Shown here one piece after another: positions 1 to 9,730 of a stretch of DNA of 64,000 nt (positions within the stretch are counted from its first letter, which is position 1; each line of letters opens with the position of its first letter). The notes below the pieces were generated by a model. It was not told where the DNA came from, ran no database searches, and worked only from the letters and a program-made list of their open reading frames with translations. The DNA is taken from positions 3,416,001 through 3,480,000 of the forward strand of contig NZ_CP067377.1 of NCBI RefSeq assembly GCF_019565455.1, written 5' to 3'. The position numbers and the translations under genes are program-made. Source of the DNA: Flavobacterium oreochromis. Lineage in GTDB: Bacteria > Bacteroidota > Bacteroidia > Flavobacteriales > Flavobacteriaceae.

Positions 1-1
1 A

Positions 2-241
2 GTACAACATAATCACGAATTTATTGCTGATTTTGAAAATGCAATATTAAAGTTAGATGAAGTATTAGAATGCTTTCATGTCAGCGGTGATTATGATTAT
101 ATTTTAAAAATTTGCGTTGCAGATATGGAGGAATATAGAGAATTTATGGTAACGAAACTTACTTCTATTAAACATATTGGAAGTACCCATTCTTCATTTA
201 TGATTGGAGAAGTAAAAAGTACAACTGTTTATGATATTTAA
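2..241 (+). CDS. Lrp/AsnC-family transcriptional regulator, C-terminal part
   Basis: This is the 3' end of a gene that begins before the window. It is open in frame from base 2 to a TAA at 239-241 (79 residues visible). The visible part has the look of the Lrp/AsnC RAM (ligand-sensing) domain: a helix ending LDEVLECFHVSGDYDY, a strand ILKICVADMEEY, then a helix and LTSIKHIGSTHSSFMIGEVK near the end. Proteins of this family bind DNA through an N-terminal helix-turn-helix and sense amino acids as octamers. The DNA-binding part lies outside the window, so its target cannot be judged. A hairpin follows 48 bases after the stop. The family call is fairly safe; the ligand is unknown. Confidence 0.8.
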   Translation, partial: VQHNHEFIADFENAILKLDEVLECFHVSGDYDYILKICVADMEEYREFMVTKLTSIKHIGSTHSSFMIGEVKSTTVYDI

Positions 242-288
242 AAGAACCCTATACTATTTACTTACAGTTAATTAAAAAAGATTCAATA

Positions 289-318
289 TTCAAACTGCAA
301 TCAGTTTGAAATTTTATA
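289..318 (+). terminator. Rho-independent terminator after the Lrp-type gene
   Basis: A perfect 9-bp stem (289-297 with 302-310, arms TTCAAACTG / CAGTTTGAA) with a 4-base loop is followed by ATTTTATAA. It lies 48 bases after the Lrp stop codon and points the same way. Confidence 0.65.
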
Positions 319-537
319 ATTAAAAACAGTATCATTTTTTAATTTACTTTAATCAAACAATGCAGTAATACAATAAAGAACAAACAATTTTATAACTAGT
401 TAATTCAAGATAAAATGATTCTAAAAATCATGAAACCTTGTTAATATGAAGTTTTCATACATAAAAACATAATCACTCACTACTTAGATTAAAATTAAAT
501 ATCACAAATTATCTGATTTTTTTCTATTATAAATTGT

Positions 538-545
538 TAATTTTG
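538..545 (+). promoter_or_regulatory. Possible -7 element for lpdA
   Basis: TAATTTTG matches the Bacteroidota sigma-A -7 consensus TAnnTTTG and sits 36 bases before the lpdA start codon. No TTG is found at the usual -33 distance, so this is a weak call. Confidence 0.35.
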
Positions 546-581
546 TAACCAACTTTTTTAAAACAACATAAAATATATATT

Positions 582-1985
582 ATGAGCTCATTTGACGTAG
601 TTGTAATAGGTTCAGGCCCTGGAGGATATGTAGCAGCAATTCGTTGTGCACAATTAGGAATGAAAACGGCTATTATTGAAAAATATGCCACTCTTGGAGG
701 TACCTGTCTAAACGTAGGCTGTATACCTTCAAAAGCATTATTAGCTTCTTCACATCATTATGAAGAATTACAACACTTTACAGATCATGGAATTGAAGTA
801 TCAGGTGATATCAAGATTAACCTTCAAAAAATGATCGAACGTAAACAATCTGTAGTTGATCAGACTTGTGGTGGGGTTAAATTTTTAATGGACAAAAACA
901 ACATTACTGTATTTCAAGGTGTTGGATCATTTGAAAATGCAACTACTTTAAACATAACAAAAGAAGATGGTTCTATTGAAAAAATTGAAGCAAAAAACAC
1001 AATCGTTGCTACAGGCTCAAAACCATCAAGTTTGCCATTTATTAAAATTGACAAAGAAAGAATCATTACCTCTACTGAAGCATTAAAATTACCTGAAGTC
1101 CCTAAGCATTTAATCATTATTGGTGGTGGTGTAATTGGCCTAGAACTAGGTCAAGTCTATCTACGATTAGGAGCTCAAGTATCAGTAGTTGAATTTATGG
1201 ACAGAATTATTCCTGGTATGGATGGTGCTTTATCAAAAGAACTGACTAAAGTATTAAAAAAACAAGGAATGAAATTCTATACTTCACATAAAGTAAAAGA
1301 AGTTTCTCGTAATGGAAATGAAGTAGTTGTAAAAGCAGATAATGCAAAAGGACAAGAAATTGTACTTGAAGGAGATTACGCCTTAGTAGCAGTAGGACGC
1401 CGCCCTTATACTGATGGATTAAATTCTGAAAAAGCAGGTATAAAACTTACAGAAAGAGGACAAATAGAAGTAAATGACCATCTACAAACCTCTACTCCTA
1501 ACATATATGCTATTGGTGATGTCGTTCGAGGAGCAATGTTAGCTCACAAAGCAGAAGAAGAAGGTGTTATGGTAGCAGAATACCTAGCAGGTCAAAAACC
1601 TCATATTGATTACAATTTAATCCCTGGAGTGGTTTATACTTGGCCTGAAGTTTCTGCTGTAGGAAAAACAGAAGAACAATTAAAAACTGAAGGTAAAAAC
1701 TATAAAGTTGGAACCTTCCCATTCAAAGCTTTAGGACGTGCTCGCGCAAGTGCTGATACTGATGGTTTTGTTAAAATTTTAGCTGATGCTAATACAGATG
1801 AAGTATTAGGTATACACATGATTGGAGCTCGTGCTGCTGATTTAATAGCAGAAGCTGTTACTGCTATGGAATTCCGCGCAAGTGCAGAAGACATATCAAG
1901 AATGTCACATGCTCACCCTACTTTTTCAGAAGCAATCAAAGAAGCTGCTTTAGATGCTACTGGTAAAAGAGCATTACATATATAA
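582..1985 (+). CDS. lpdA: Dihydrolipoyl dehydrogenase (E3)
   Basis: The 467-residue FAD flavoenzyme reoxidises dihydrolipoamide of the 2-oxoacid dehydrogenase complexes and/or the glycine cleavage system with NAD+. Seen in the sequence: an N-terminal FAD-binding GSGPGGYVAA, the redox disulfide motif GGTCLNVGCIPSK (about residues 40-52), a second Rossmann motif IIIGGGVIGLELG for NAD, the FAD segment NIYAIGDV, and a C-terminal interface with HAHPTFSE carrying the catalytic His-Glu pair. Length is normal for the family. It stands alone between an Lrp-type gene and tRNA-Tyr and has its own terminator. No pyruvate or 2-oxoglutarate dehydrogenase genes are adjacent, so which complex it serves cannot be told. 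The ATG at 582 fits the start of the FAD fold (MSSFDVVVIGSGPGG). Confidence 0.95.
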   Translation: MSSFDVVVIGSGPGGYVAAIRCAQLGMKTAIIEKYATLGGTCLNVGCIPSKALLASSHHYEELQHFTDHGIEVSGDIKINLQKMIERKQSVVDQTCGGVKFLMDKNNITVFQGVGSFENATTLNITKEDGSIEKIEAKNTIVATGSKPSSLPFIKIDKERIITSTEALKLPEVPKHLIIIGGGVIGLELGQVYLRLGAQVSVVEFMDRIIPGMDGALSKELTKVLKKQGMKFYTSHKVKEVSRNGNEVVVKADNAKGQEIVLEGDYALVAVGRRPYTDGLNSEKAGIKLTERGQIEVNDHLQTSTPNIYAIGDVVRGAMLAHKAEEEGVMVAEYLAGQKPHIDYNLIPGVVYTWPEVSAVGKTEEQLKTEGKNYKVGTFPFKALGRARASADTDGFVKILADANTDEVLGIHMIGARAADLIAEAVTAMEFRASAEDISRMSHAHPTFSEAIKEAALDATGKRALHI

Positions 1986-2268
1986 AAACTATCCACTTAA
2001 AATAAAAAATAATAGGCTGTCCAAAAGGATGGCCTTATTATTTAATAAAATATTTGACACCTCTTTAATATAGTTTTCAAATAAGCAATTCTCATAGAGC
2101 CCTTTTTACTTTTAGAACATCTTCTTTATTTTTTTTTACGATTCATAAAAGCCTTTCAAATTTCTGATCATAAAAGACAAAAATATCTAAAAATTCAGAT
2201 TATCTTAAAAATCATCTAACTAAAAAACAGATACTTACAAAAAATAATAAAAAAACTTACAAAAAAGC
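1986..2268. other. AT-rich spacer between lpdA and tRNA-Tyr
   Basis: Apart from the lpdA terminator at its start and the tRNA promoter just after its end, I see no gene, no clear repeat and no recognisable transposase frame here. Confidence 0.5.
2008..2046 (+). terminator. Terminator after lpdA
   Basis: An imperfect stem around AGGCTGTCC / GGATGGCCT with AAAA loop (2008-2042, extended by AATAAT / ATTATT with one bulged T) lies 22 bases after the lpdA stop. Two G-U pairs close the loop side. It could work on both strands. Confidence 0.7.
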
Positions 2269-2297
2269 TTGTTTATCCAAAAAGAACTGTACTTTTG
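2269..2297 (+). promoter_or_regulatory. Promoter of tRNA-Tyr, Bacteroidota type
   Basis: TTG at 2269-2271 and TACTTTTG at 2290-2297 are separated by 18 bases. This matches the Bacteroidota consensus TTG / TAnnTTTG. It lies 30 bases before the mature tRNA 5' end. Confidence 0.75.
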
Positions 2298-2327
2298 CAT
2301 CGCAATCAAGCAATCACGGTCATGTGA

Positions 2328-2408
2328 GGGGAGATACTCAAGCGGCCAACGAGGACGGACTGTAAATCCGTTGGGAAACCTTCGCAGGTTCGAATCCTGC
2401 TCTCCCCA
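2328..2408 (+). tRNA. tRNA-Tyr (GTA)
   Basis: The acceptor stem GGGGAGA pairs with TCTCCCC (2401-2407), followed by discriminator A. The anticodon loop CTGTAAA gives anticodon GTA. A long variable arm (TGGGAAACCTTC) is as expected for bacterial tRNA-Tyr. The T arm is GCAGGTTCGAATCCTGC. The CCA end is not encoded (ACG follows). It has its own promoter upstream and a strong terminator three bases downstream. Confidence 0.95.
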
Positions 2409-2410
2409 CG

Positions 2411-2446
2411 AAAAAACCGATAAATTAAATTTATCGGTTTTTTTTA
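2411..2446 (+). terminator. Terminator of tRNA-Tyr
   Basis: The stem AAAACCGATAAA / TTTATCGGTTTT is followed by a run of T, directly after the tRNA. Confidence 0.9.
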
Positions 2447-2549
2447 TTTCCTATATTTTCAAACCAGATTACGGATCAAGTCAATACTGACCTTAAAAAC
2501 TTGACACTTCTTCTCAACTGGAAATTTACATTTATAATGATGCGTAAAT

Positions 2550-2652
2550 TCATATCTTATCTGTCACTCTTAAAGAAGATGCAACTGCCTTTTTTAATAT
2601 ACCTCGTTCCAGTTTTACATCAGCTAACTCTTTTTGTAATCGAATAAAAAAT
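2550..2652 (-). pseudogene. IS3-family transposase OrfA fragment
   Basis: On the minus strand an open frame of about 32 codons ends at TGA (2550-2552) and contains LQKELADVKLERGILKKAV. This is the signature C-terminal leucine-zipper end of IS3-family OrfA (usual form LxKELxxVxxERDILKKA). The helix-turn-helix part and OrfB are missing, so it is a dead scrap. It lies between tRNA-Tyr and the end of the biosynthetic cluster. The rest of 2447-2768 shows no other recognisable gene. A second IS3-type remnant lies at the other edge of the cluster (about 46.8-47.3 kb). Confidence 0.75.
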
Positions 2653-2768
2653 TAGTAACTATTTCTGGCTATGTTATCTAAAATAAATCTATACTTCCAA
2701 ACTTTCTAAATTAAATAACAAAATTGTATAAGATGAAAATTATTAATTTCTCTAATCTTGATAAGAGT

Positions 2769-4673
2769 CTAATCTACATACCATTTAAAGAAATAAAAAT
2801 GTAACAGAAAAAATGAAAGTATCAACATCGAGTATAATGGAATATTTGATTTCATTCTCTTAATTAACGAATGAATAACAAAACTTAAAGAAAGGAATAA
2901 GGAAATTAGGTATAAATAATTAACGAAACTCCACTCTTTAGGTAATCCAAAAGCAAGGATATAAAAATTGTCATTCATCACAGAATTAATGCTTAATGTC
3001 AAGAAAATTAAAAAAACTATACTTATCAAACTTGCACTAAACAATAGCCACGTATTTAAATTTGTATTCAATTTATTTTTTATAACCGCATAAGTTGTGT
3101 AACATAAACTAGAAAACAAAACAAACATTGATAATAGTAAGGGAATAAAATAATACCATTGTTTTGAGGAAACTTCTCCACCTAACTTAACAACTGTTTT
3201 ATTTATTTCAATATCAGATTTAAACTCGACTCTTTTCTTATTAAAATATTGCTTTAAAGAATCTGTAATTGGTTTATTTTCAATAAAATTATTTATAATT
3301 TCTCTTCCAGATTTGGTATAACCTAGACCATGACCATAAGTATAACCTTCAATAACGAATGAATTATTAAATTTTTTTGCAGTTTCGTAACCAAAATATG
3401 TTGGTGTTATTGGATCAAAACCTCCAGATAAAACAAGAACTTTATATTTATTATTATTTGGTTTAAAATCATTTTTTTTAGTATTTAATTTGGAAACACT
3501 ATTCCATTTTTTACATACCTCAAAATCTGATTTATAAAAAGAGAGACCTTCTTTTAGTTTTGTGCTTCTAGAAACTGTATTATATTCATTTAAATTATTA
3601 AAAGGAATTACTTCATTACAAGTGAAGCAAAAATAATTACCATAATTTAAAGATAAAGCTCCTGAAAAAGCCTGAACTAGCCCAGCTAAAGTGGTCTCAT
3701 TTCTATTTTTAAATTGATAAATTAAAAGTGGCAAAACCTCAACTAGCTTTTTGTCATATAATGATTGTTGGATTGCAATTTTATAATCTTCAGCATTGTA
3801 AGTAAAAGTTCCAGAAGGTACAATTGATTTATTCACTTTAACAGTGATTGGTTTCTTTTGTAAAGCTGAAATATTGTTGTAATATACTTGCTCTAAATTT
3901 GGAAAACTAGCATTACAGTCAGGATTATTTCTACAATCATCGAATAATTTTTGTAAACTCAACTCATAATTTTTTGTATTGTTTACATAATAGTTGCCAA
4001 TTTCAGGTATTGATGAATCCAATATAAGTGAATTTATATCATCAGGGAATAAATTTGCATACGTTTGACTGATATGGGTCCCATAAGAAACTCCTAATAC
4101 ATTCCATTTTTGATACTTTAAAGCCTTTTTCAAAGCATTCAAATCCATCGATACTGAATTACTATTGTAAGCTGATAAATCAATACCTTGATTTATCATA
4201 TCTTGTTTGCATTCTAAAGAAACTTTAACTTTATCTGAAATGTCTTTTTCATTTGATTGATTTTTTGAAAGGATTTCAAAGAACTTTTTACCTAAATCTG
4301 GACATAATTTAGGCTCTGAAAATCCAGTTCCACGTAAATCAAGCAATACAATATCATGATTCTTTCTTAAAGGATGATTGACCCAAAACATTGTTGTTTC
4401 AATAGTATTACCACCTGGTCCTCCTTGAATAAAAACCACAGGTTCTGATTTTATTTTATTTGTATTTTTCAAAACTGCCACTGCCAGTTTTACTTTTCTT
4501 CCTTGCGTTGAATTCCAGTTTTCTGGAACGGAAAAATAAAACCAATCTATCTTTTCTTCTTTCAGTTCTTTATTATCAGGAAAGAACGTTTTTGTTTTTT
4601 CTAATTTAATTTGGGCATTAATTGCTGTTGAGAAAAACAGTATTAAACAGGTTAACAAACGTAATAACTTCAT
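2769..4673 (-). CDS. S33-type alpha/beta hydrolase (proline-iminopeptidase/TAP-like) with C-terminal membrane domain
   Basis: A 634-residue protein. A signal peptide (to about residue 20, ending INA-Q) is followed by an alpha/beta hydrolase. Visible motifs are the oxyanion-hole motif FIQGGPGG, the dipeptide strip DLRGTGFSEP, the nucleophile elbow GVSYGT (Ser), the acid in GGFDPITP and the histidine in YGHG. These match the S33 tripeptidyl/prolyl aminopeptidase group. The last ~140 residues hold four hydrophobic helices, an unusual tail that would anchor it in the membrane with the hydrolase in the periplasm. It starts 2 bases after the PPTase stop, so it belongs to the cluster operon. A role in trimming a peptide precursor or in self-protection is plausible but is inference. 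Housekeeping peptide turnover is the alternative. Confidence 0.75.
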   Translation of the reverse strand: MKLLRLLTCLILFFSTAINAQIKLEKTKTFFPDNKELKEEKIDWFYFSVPENWNSTQGRKVKLAVAVLKNTNKIKSEPVVFIQGGPGGNTIETTMFWVNHPLRKNHDIVLLDLRGTGFSEPKLCPDLGKKFFEILSKNQSNEKDISDKVKVSLECKQDMINQGIDLSAYNSNSVSMDLNALKKALKYQKWNVLGVSYGTHISQTYANLFPDDINSLILDSSIPEIGNYYVNNTKNYELSLQKLFDDCRNNPDCNASFPNLEQVYYNNISALQKKPITVKVNKSIVPSGTFTYNAEDYKIAIQQSLYDKKLVEVLPLLIYQFKNRNETTLAGLVQAFSGALSLNYGNYFCFTCNEVIPFNNLNEYNTVSRSTKLKEGLSFYKSDFEVCKKWNSVSKLNTKKNDFKPNNNKYKVLVLSGGFDPITPTYFGYETAKKFNNSFVIEGYTYGHGLGYTKSGREIINNFIENKPITDSLKQYFNKKRVEFKSDIEINKTVVKLGGEVSSKQWYYFIPLLLSMFVLFSSLCYTTYAVIKNKLNTNLNTWLLFSASLISIVFLIFLTLSINSVMNDNFYILAFGLPKEWSFVNYLYLISLFLSLSFVIHSLIKRMKSNIPLYSMLILSFFLLHFYFFKWYVD

Positions 4674-4675
4674 TT

Positions 4676-5323
4676 TTATAATTTATTTATATCTATTTCT
4701 TGCAATTTTATTTTTTCTAAATCTGATTTTTCATCAGAAGTTGCGATGCAGCATTTATATCTTGAATCTATATCTATTTTTTTTACATAAAACTTTTGAC
4801 TGTCTATAACGGCAACATCTTCAATAATTTCAAATGACTTTAAAGGAATAAATAAACCATTACCATGTGATTTTATGACTGCTTCTTTTTCTGTCCAATA
4901 AGTAAAAAAACTTTGCTGCGTGTTTACAGAGGTTATCACCTTTTCAAACTCATTACCAGTCATTTGAGACTTAAACATTTCAATATCTATATTTTTATCT
5001 ATAAACTCAATATCAATTCCAATATTTGATTTGGACAAGACACATACTACTACATCATTAGCATGTGAAATATTAAATTGAATGTCTAATTCTTTTAAAA
5101 AAGGTTTTTTATTGTTTGCATAGCCAATTTCAAAATGATTAATACCAAAACATTCTTCAAGACCTTTCTTTAAAAGTAATCGCCCTAGTAAAGATAACTG
5201 AGCGTCTTGCCATCTTCTATAACGTAACACTCTTTGTTTAAATTCACTAGAAAAACTATCAATATAATTTTCAAGCAAAAAACAATGATTTTCTTCGTTT
5301 ATGTATGAATAATATACAATCAT
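4676..5323 (-). CDS. 4'-phosphopantetheinyl transferase, Sfp type
   Basis: It converts apo to holo carrier domains by moving phosphopantetheine from CoA to the conserved serine of the T domains and ACP of this cluster. About 215 residues. The two family motifs are present: IGIDIEFI (Mg2+-binding Asp/Glu) and FTYWTEKEAVIKSHG (KEA motif). The N-terminal RRWQDAQLSLLGRLLL and FNISHANDVVVC match the Sfp fold. The frame could begin with a TTG three bases earlier, but the ATG at 5323 overlaps the NRPS4 stop as TGATG, which points to translational coupling. It is the dedicated activating enzyme for the synthetases here. Confidence 0.92.
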   Translation of the reverse strand: MIVYYSYINEENHCFLLENYIDSFSSEFKQRVLRYRRWQDAQLSLLGRLLLKKGLEECFGINHFEIGYANNKKPFLKELDIQFNISHANDVVVCVLSKSNIGIDIEFIDKNIDIEMFKSQMTGNEFEKVITSVNTQQSFFTYWTEKEAVIKSHGNGLFIPLKSFEIIEDVAVIDSQKFYVKKIDIDSRYKCCIATSDEKSDLEKIKLQEIDINKL

Positions 5324-8300
5324 CAAAAATCAAAATCAATTTCAACTGAACCCAAAATCTTTTTCTCTTCAATAGTTCTCAAATCTAAAGAGCTTATTTT
5401 AGCAGATGAATTAGTTCCTAATAAATCAATCAAAATCTCCAATTTATCTAAAATTAATTGCAGATAAATTTCATCAATAAATTCACTATATTCTATTTCA
5501 CATCGTAATGTATCATTTTCAAAGAAATTAAATACGATTGGGAATCTAGATTTAGTTTTGATTACATTGTTTCTTTCCAATATAAATTCACCAAAATTAA
5601 TCTTGTTTTCCATCGCCTTATTCCCTTTTTGATAAACAATCATAAAGTCGGTGAGTTGATTTAGATTAATTTGTATTGGTGCATTATTGTTTTCGTTGAT
5701 TAATAGTAATTGATCATTACAGATTTTGAGTAATTGATGCAATGAACTTTCTTGATCTATATTCAATTGAAGGGGTAATGTCTTAACAAACATCCCAATT
5801 TGACTTTCTAAATCTGTATGATCCCTACCACTAACTATAGTTGCTAAAGTAATTTCTTGTTGTTGAAGAATTTTACTTAATACTACATTCAAAGAAGTCG
5901 CAATAACCGTAAAAACGGATGTTCTATTTGTATTTGATATTTCTTTTAAAGTTGAATGCTGCTCTTTATCAAACACTTTAATCTTTGATTTTGTATAACC
6001 AAGTGAAGTATCACTTATTAGAGCTTTGGTTTTTGCAACTTTTGAATTAAAGAAAGATGCAAAACTTTTAGAATTCTGTTCTTCCCTTACCCATTCTGTA
6101 TAATCTTTAAATTGGAAATCTTTGTTTATCGTATTGCCTTCTTCAATTTTATATAAAGAAATCAACTTAGCCAACAACAATTCTAATGAGATTCCATCCA
6201 CAATAATATGGTGTGTTAAAAAGGCAAGATGTTTTTCATTATCATCCACTTCAAAAATGGCTACTTTTAATAAAAGATCTGTATTTAGATTAAAATCATA
6301 CGAAACAAATTCTGTAATTGATTTTAATAATTCTTCTTTGTCTATTTTATGAATATCTATTTTGAAATCAACTTTTTGATTTATTAATTGTAATACTTCA
6401 CCTCGTGATTCAATAAAATTGGTTCTTAAAATTTCATTTTCTTCTATAACTTGGTTAATAGCATTTTCTAACAATTGATTGTCAATAATTCCCTTTATAG
6501 AAAAAATGGAATACATATTATATGCGTTAGAAAAATCTTCCATTTGAGTGGCTAGCCAAATGTTTTCTTGATCTTTAGTTATAGGATAGGCTTCCTTTAA
6601 AATTGCTTTAGGTATTACAATATTTTCAGTTGTTACTATTTCTAAAGATTTCGCCAACTCTTGAATTGTTTGATTCTGAAAAATATACTTTAGAGTAAGG
6701 TTTTTGTTTAATTTTTTTGAAATTTCATTTACTATTTTTACAGCCAATAAACTATGCCCCCCTAATTCAAAGAAATTATCGGTTACACCAATTTTTTCAA
6801 CATTTAATATCTCTTGCCAAATGGAAACTAATGCTGCCTCGATGGCTGTTTGCGGGGCTATATAAATCTTCTTTACTATATTCTCCTCTGAAATTTCGGG
6901 TAAGGCTTTACGATTTACTTTACCATTTGGTGTGAGTGGAATACTCATTAATTTTACAAAGAAATTGGGAACCATATAATCAGGCAATCTTTCTTGTAAA
7001 TACGATTTAACAGCTGTTGTATCTAATTCAGACTCCCCCTTTTCAGTATAATAAGCTACTAAATATTTTTGCCCGTTGATTTCTTTTGCGTCTACAACTG
7101 CTTGAATAATTTGTTTGTTTTCTTGCAATTTCGATTCAATTTCCCCTAATTCGATTCGGAATCCTCGTATTTTTACTTGAAAATCATTTCTACCTAAAAA
7201 TTCTATTTCGCCTTTTTCATTCCATTTTCCTAGATCACCAACTTCATACATCAATACTCCTTGTTCGAATGGATTATTAATGAATCTTTCTGCCGTTAAT
7301 TCAGGATTATTGTAATAGCCTTTTGCTAAACCATCGCCTGCTATGAATATTCGTCCCACCGTATTTGATGGTAACAAATTCAAATTAGCATCCAAAATAT
7401 AAATTTGTGTATTAGCAATAGGTTTACCAATATTGGATGCATCTGAAGGTTTTTCTATTTTTTTGCAACTCGACCAGATTGTTGTTTCTGTTGGACCATA
7501 CATATTCCAAACTTCTTGGCAAGATTCCAAAAGTTGTTTGGTTAATGATTCATTTAAACTATCTCCACCACATAATACTTTTAATTTCTTGCTTCCTTCC
7601 CAATTTGCATTGAATAGCATTTGATAAAAACTTGGCGTGGCTTGTATAATGGAAGGATTAACTTTTGTTAAAGTTTCTTTTAAAACATCTATATTTCCTA
7701 ACACCTCTTTACTTACTACATACACACGAGCACCACTTATAAGGGGCACAAAAAATTCTAAAATTGAAATATCAAAAGAATAGGTAGTTACAGAAAAAAG
7801 TGTATCCTGAGATTCAATTCCTGGTTGATTTTGCATACTTACCAGAAAATTACACAACGCTTTGTGTCGTATTTCAACTCCCTTTGGATTACCTGTTGAG
7901 CCTGAAGTATAAATGATATAAGCCGTATCTTCAACTTTAATTGAATTTGAATTAAAACTGGTATTTCCTTCAAATTCTAAAATCTCTTTTTGCTGATTAA
8001 ACTAACTTTGTCTGAAGATTCCTTTGTGGACTTAAAATCATTTAACAATTCATCTTCAATTATCAATACTCTTGAATTACTTTGATGGATGATGTATTTT
8101 ATTCTTTCTTTTGGTAATAATGGATCAATAGGAATGTAACTTTTACCCGATTTTAAAATACCCAGTAATAAAACAATTAAATCTGCTGATCGATTAACTA
8201 TAATCCCGATAGGTTCTTTATCCAATCCAAATTTTGAAGTTAAATAAGTTGCAACTGCATTTGATTTAAATTGTAACTCTTTGTATGTAAAGCTTATCAA

Positions 8301-9723
8301 GGAATCTTGAACTGCTACATTATCAGGTGTTTTAGCCGCTTGTACTTCAAACAACTCAACAATCGTTTTATCTTTTGGATAATCTACCTTGGTGTCATTA
8401 AAGTCATATACTAATTGGTGACGTTCATTTTTAGGAATATATTCTAGCTCTTTAAGTTTGAAATCTGGGTTTTTTAAAACATTTTGCAAAAGAATTTGAA
8501 AATGCGAAACCACTTTTTTAATCTCACTCTCTGTAAAATAGTTAGTGTGATAATCAAAGTCTATTTCTACATCTTCGTTAGCATCAAATTCTCTAATATA
8601 AAGCGCTAATGCGACTCTTTCAGCTTCGTGAGAGAGTGGAACAACCTTTGTAATAGTATCCTGAAAATGTGATGAATAGTCTTGCTTTTCATAAGAAAGT
8701 GTCATATTAAAAATTCTTTCTTTCTCATTAAAAGTACCCAATTCTTTCACTAGTTGTCCTAAAGGCAAACGTTGGTATCTATAATCTTGACGTAATTGTA
8801 TTTTAGTTGTTTCGACCAACTCAGCAAAAGTACTTTCTTGATTTATCTCGATTACTAATGGATTTACTCCCATAAACAAACCAACTGTCTTTTTAAATGC
8901 GGTACTAGATCGATTTAAAACAGGAAGTCCTATTGAAATAAACTCTTTTTGGTATCTTTTACCAAAATAAGTGTAAAGTAAAGAAAGTATGATGTGAAAA
9001 CTCGATGACTTTGTTTTTACTGCTAAATCGATTAACTGGTTATAAGTATCACGCTTTAACACCAGTTTTTCGCGAGAACTTATATTGGTTTTATTAGCTG
9101 GATCTATTTTTTTCAAACAAAGATTCAGGCAACGTACTAAATTTATCAACCCAGTATTTTTTATCTGTAGAAAACTGTGGAGATTCGAAATATTTTTTAT
9201 CGTCTTCTACGAAGTTTTGATAAGTAAAAGGATATTCACTTGTAACTTCCCCTAATTCTAAAATTTCATTATAGTTCTTAACCAATCTTGTAAACATCAA
9301 TGATGTACCCCAACCATCAGTAATAATGTGATGATATACAGAAAATAAAAAATGTTTATTTTCTGCTACTTTAATTAACACAAATCGGTATAAAAATTTA
9401 TCATTTTCAATATCAAAAGGTTTTTTAAACTCTTTTTGCATAAAGTCTAAAACAGATTCTTCTTCATATATTTCTTCTGTAAAGTCAATATACTCTAAAG
9501 GGCGAACTTCTTCTATAACAACAAAATCTACTTGATTGGATTCCACTTTTAAACAGCTTCGATACGTATCATGCTGCTTAATTAATTGAATATATGCTTT
9601 TTCAAATACTTCAAAATTTAAAATCCCTTCGATTGAAATTTTTGCACCAATATTGTAAATGGCTTCTTCAGGATATATAAGTTGCTCAAAATATATATCC
9701 AATTGCGGAAGTGTTAGTTTCAT
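5323..9723 (-). CDS. NRPS4: C-A-T-C synthetase (two apparent frameshifts)
   Basis: Merged gene of about 1,466 residues. An N-terminal C domain (HHIITDGWG near residue 133) leads to an A domain (about 454-944; YIIYTSGSTGNPKG, YGPTETTIW, NGKVNRKAL), a T domain (LGGHSLLAVK near 988) and a final C domain (HHIIVDGIS near 1173). There is no thioesterase or reductase at the end. Hand-read A code: DILQLGMIWK, close to the glycine code DILQLGLIWK. The frame breaks at the T runs 9107-9113 and 7987-7991 (plus strand). One extra base at each restores a continuous protein, and the paralogous module in NRPS1 has six A where this has five. The A-T region (6740-8380) is nearly identical to NRPS1 37151-38792. 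The start at 9723 lies 7 bases after the ABC transporter stop. The final C domain may transfer the chain or close a ring; this is unknown. Confidence 0.85.
6740..8380 (-). repeat. NRPS4 A-T segment duplicated from/to NRPS1 A3-T
   Basis: Counterpart of 37151-38792. The two differ by one base in the A run at 7987-7991, which is what breaks the NRPS4 frame. Confidence 0.85.
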
Positions 9724-9730
9724 AATTTAC

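Larger units (their letters stand above)
242..581. other. Intergenic region between the Lrp-type gene and lpdA
   Basis: No convincing coding frame is seen. The region holds the terminator hairpin at 289-310 and a possible lpdA promoter -7 element at 538-545. The rest is AT-rich spacer. Confidence 0.6.

Noticed and set aside
914..1117. Minus-strand ORFs opposite lpdA
   Set aside because: They lie antisense to a complete, well-conserved gene and show no family features.
2269..2490. 73-codon plus-strand ORF over tRNA-Tyr
   Set aside because: It covers the promoter, tRNA and terminator and has no protein features.
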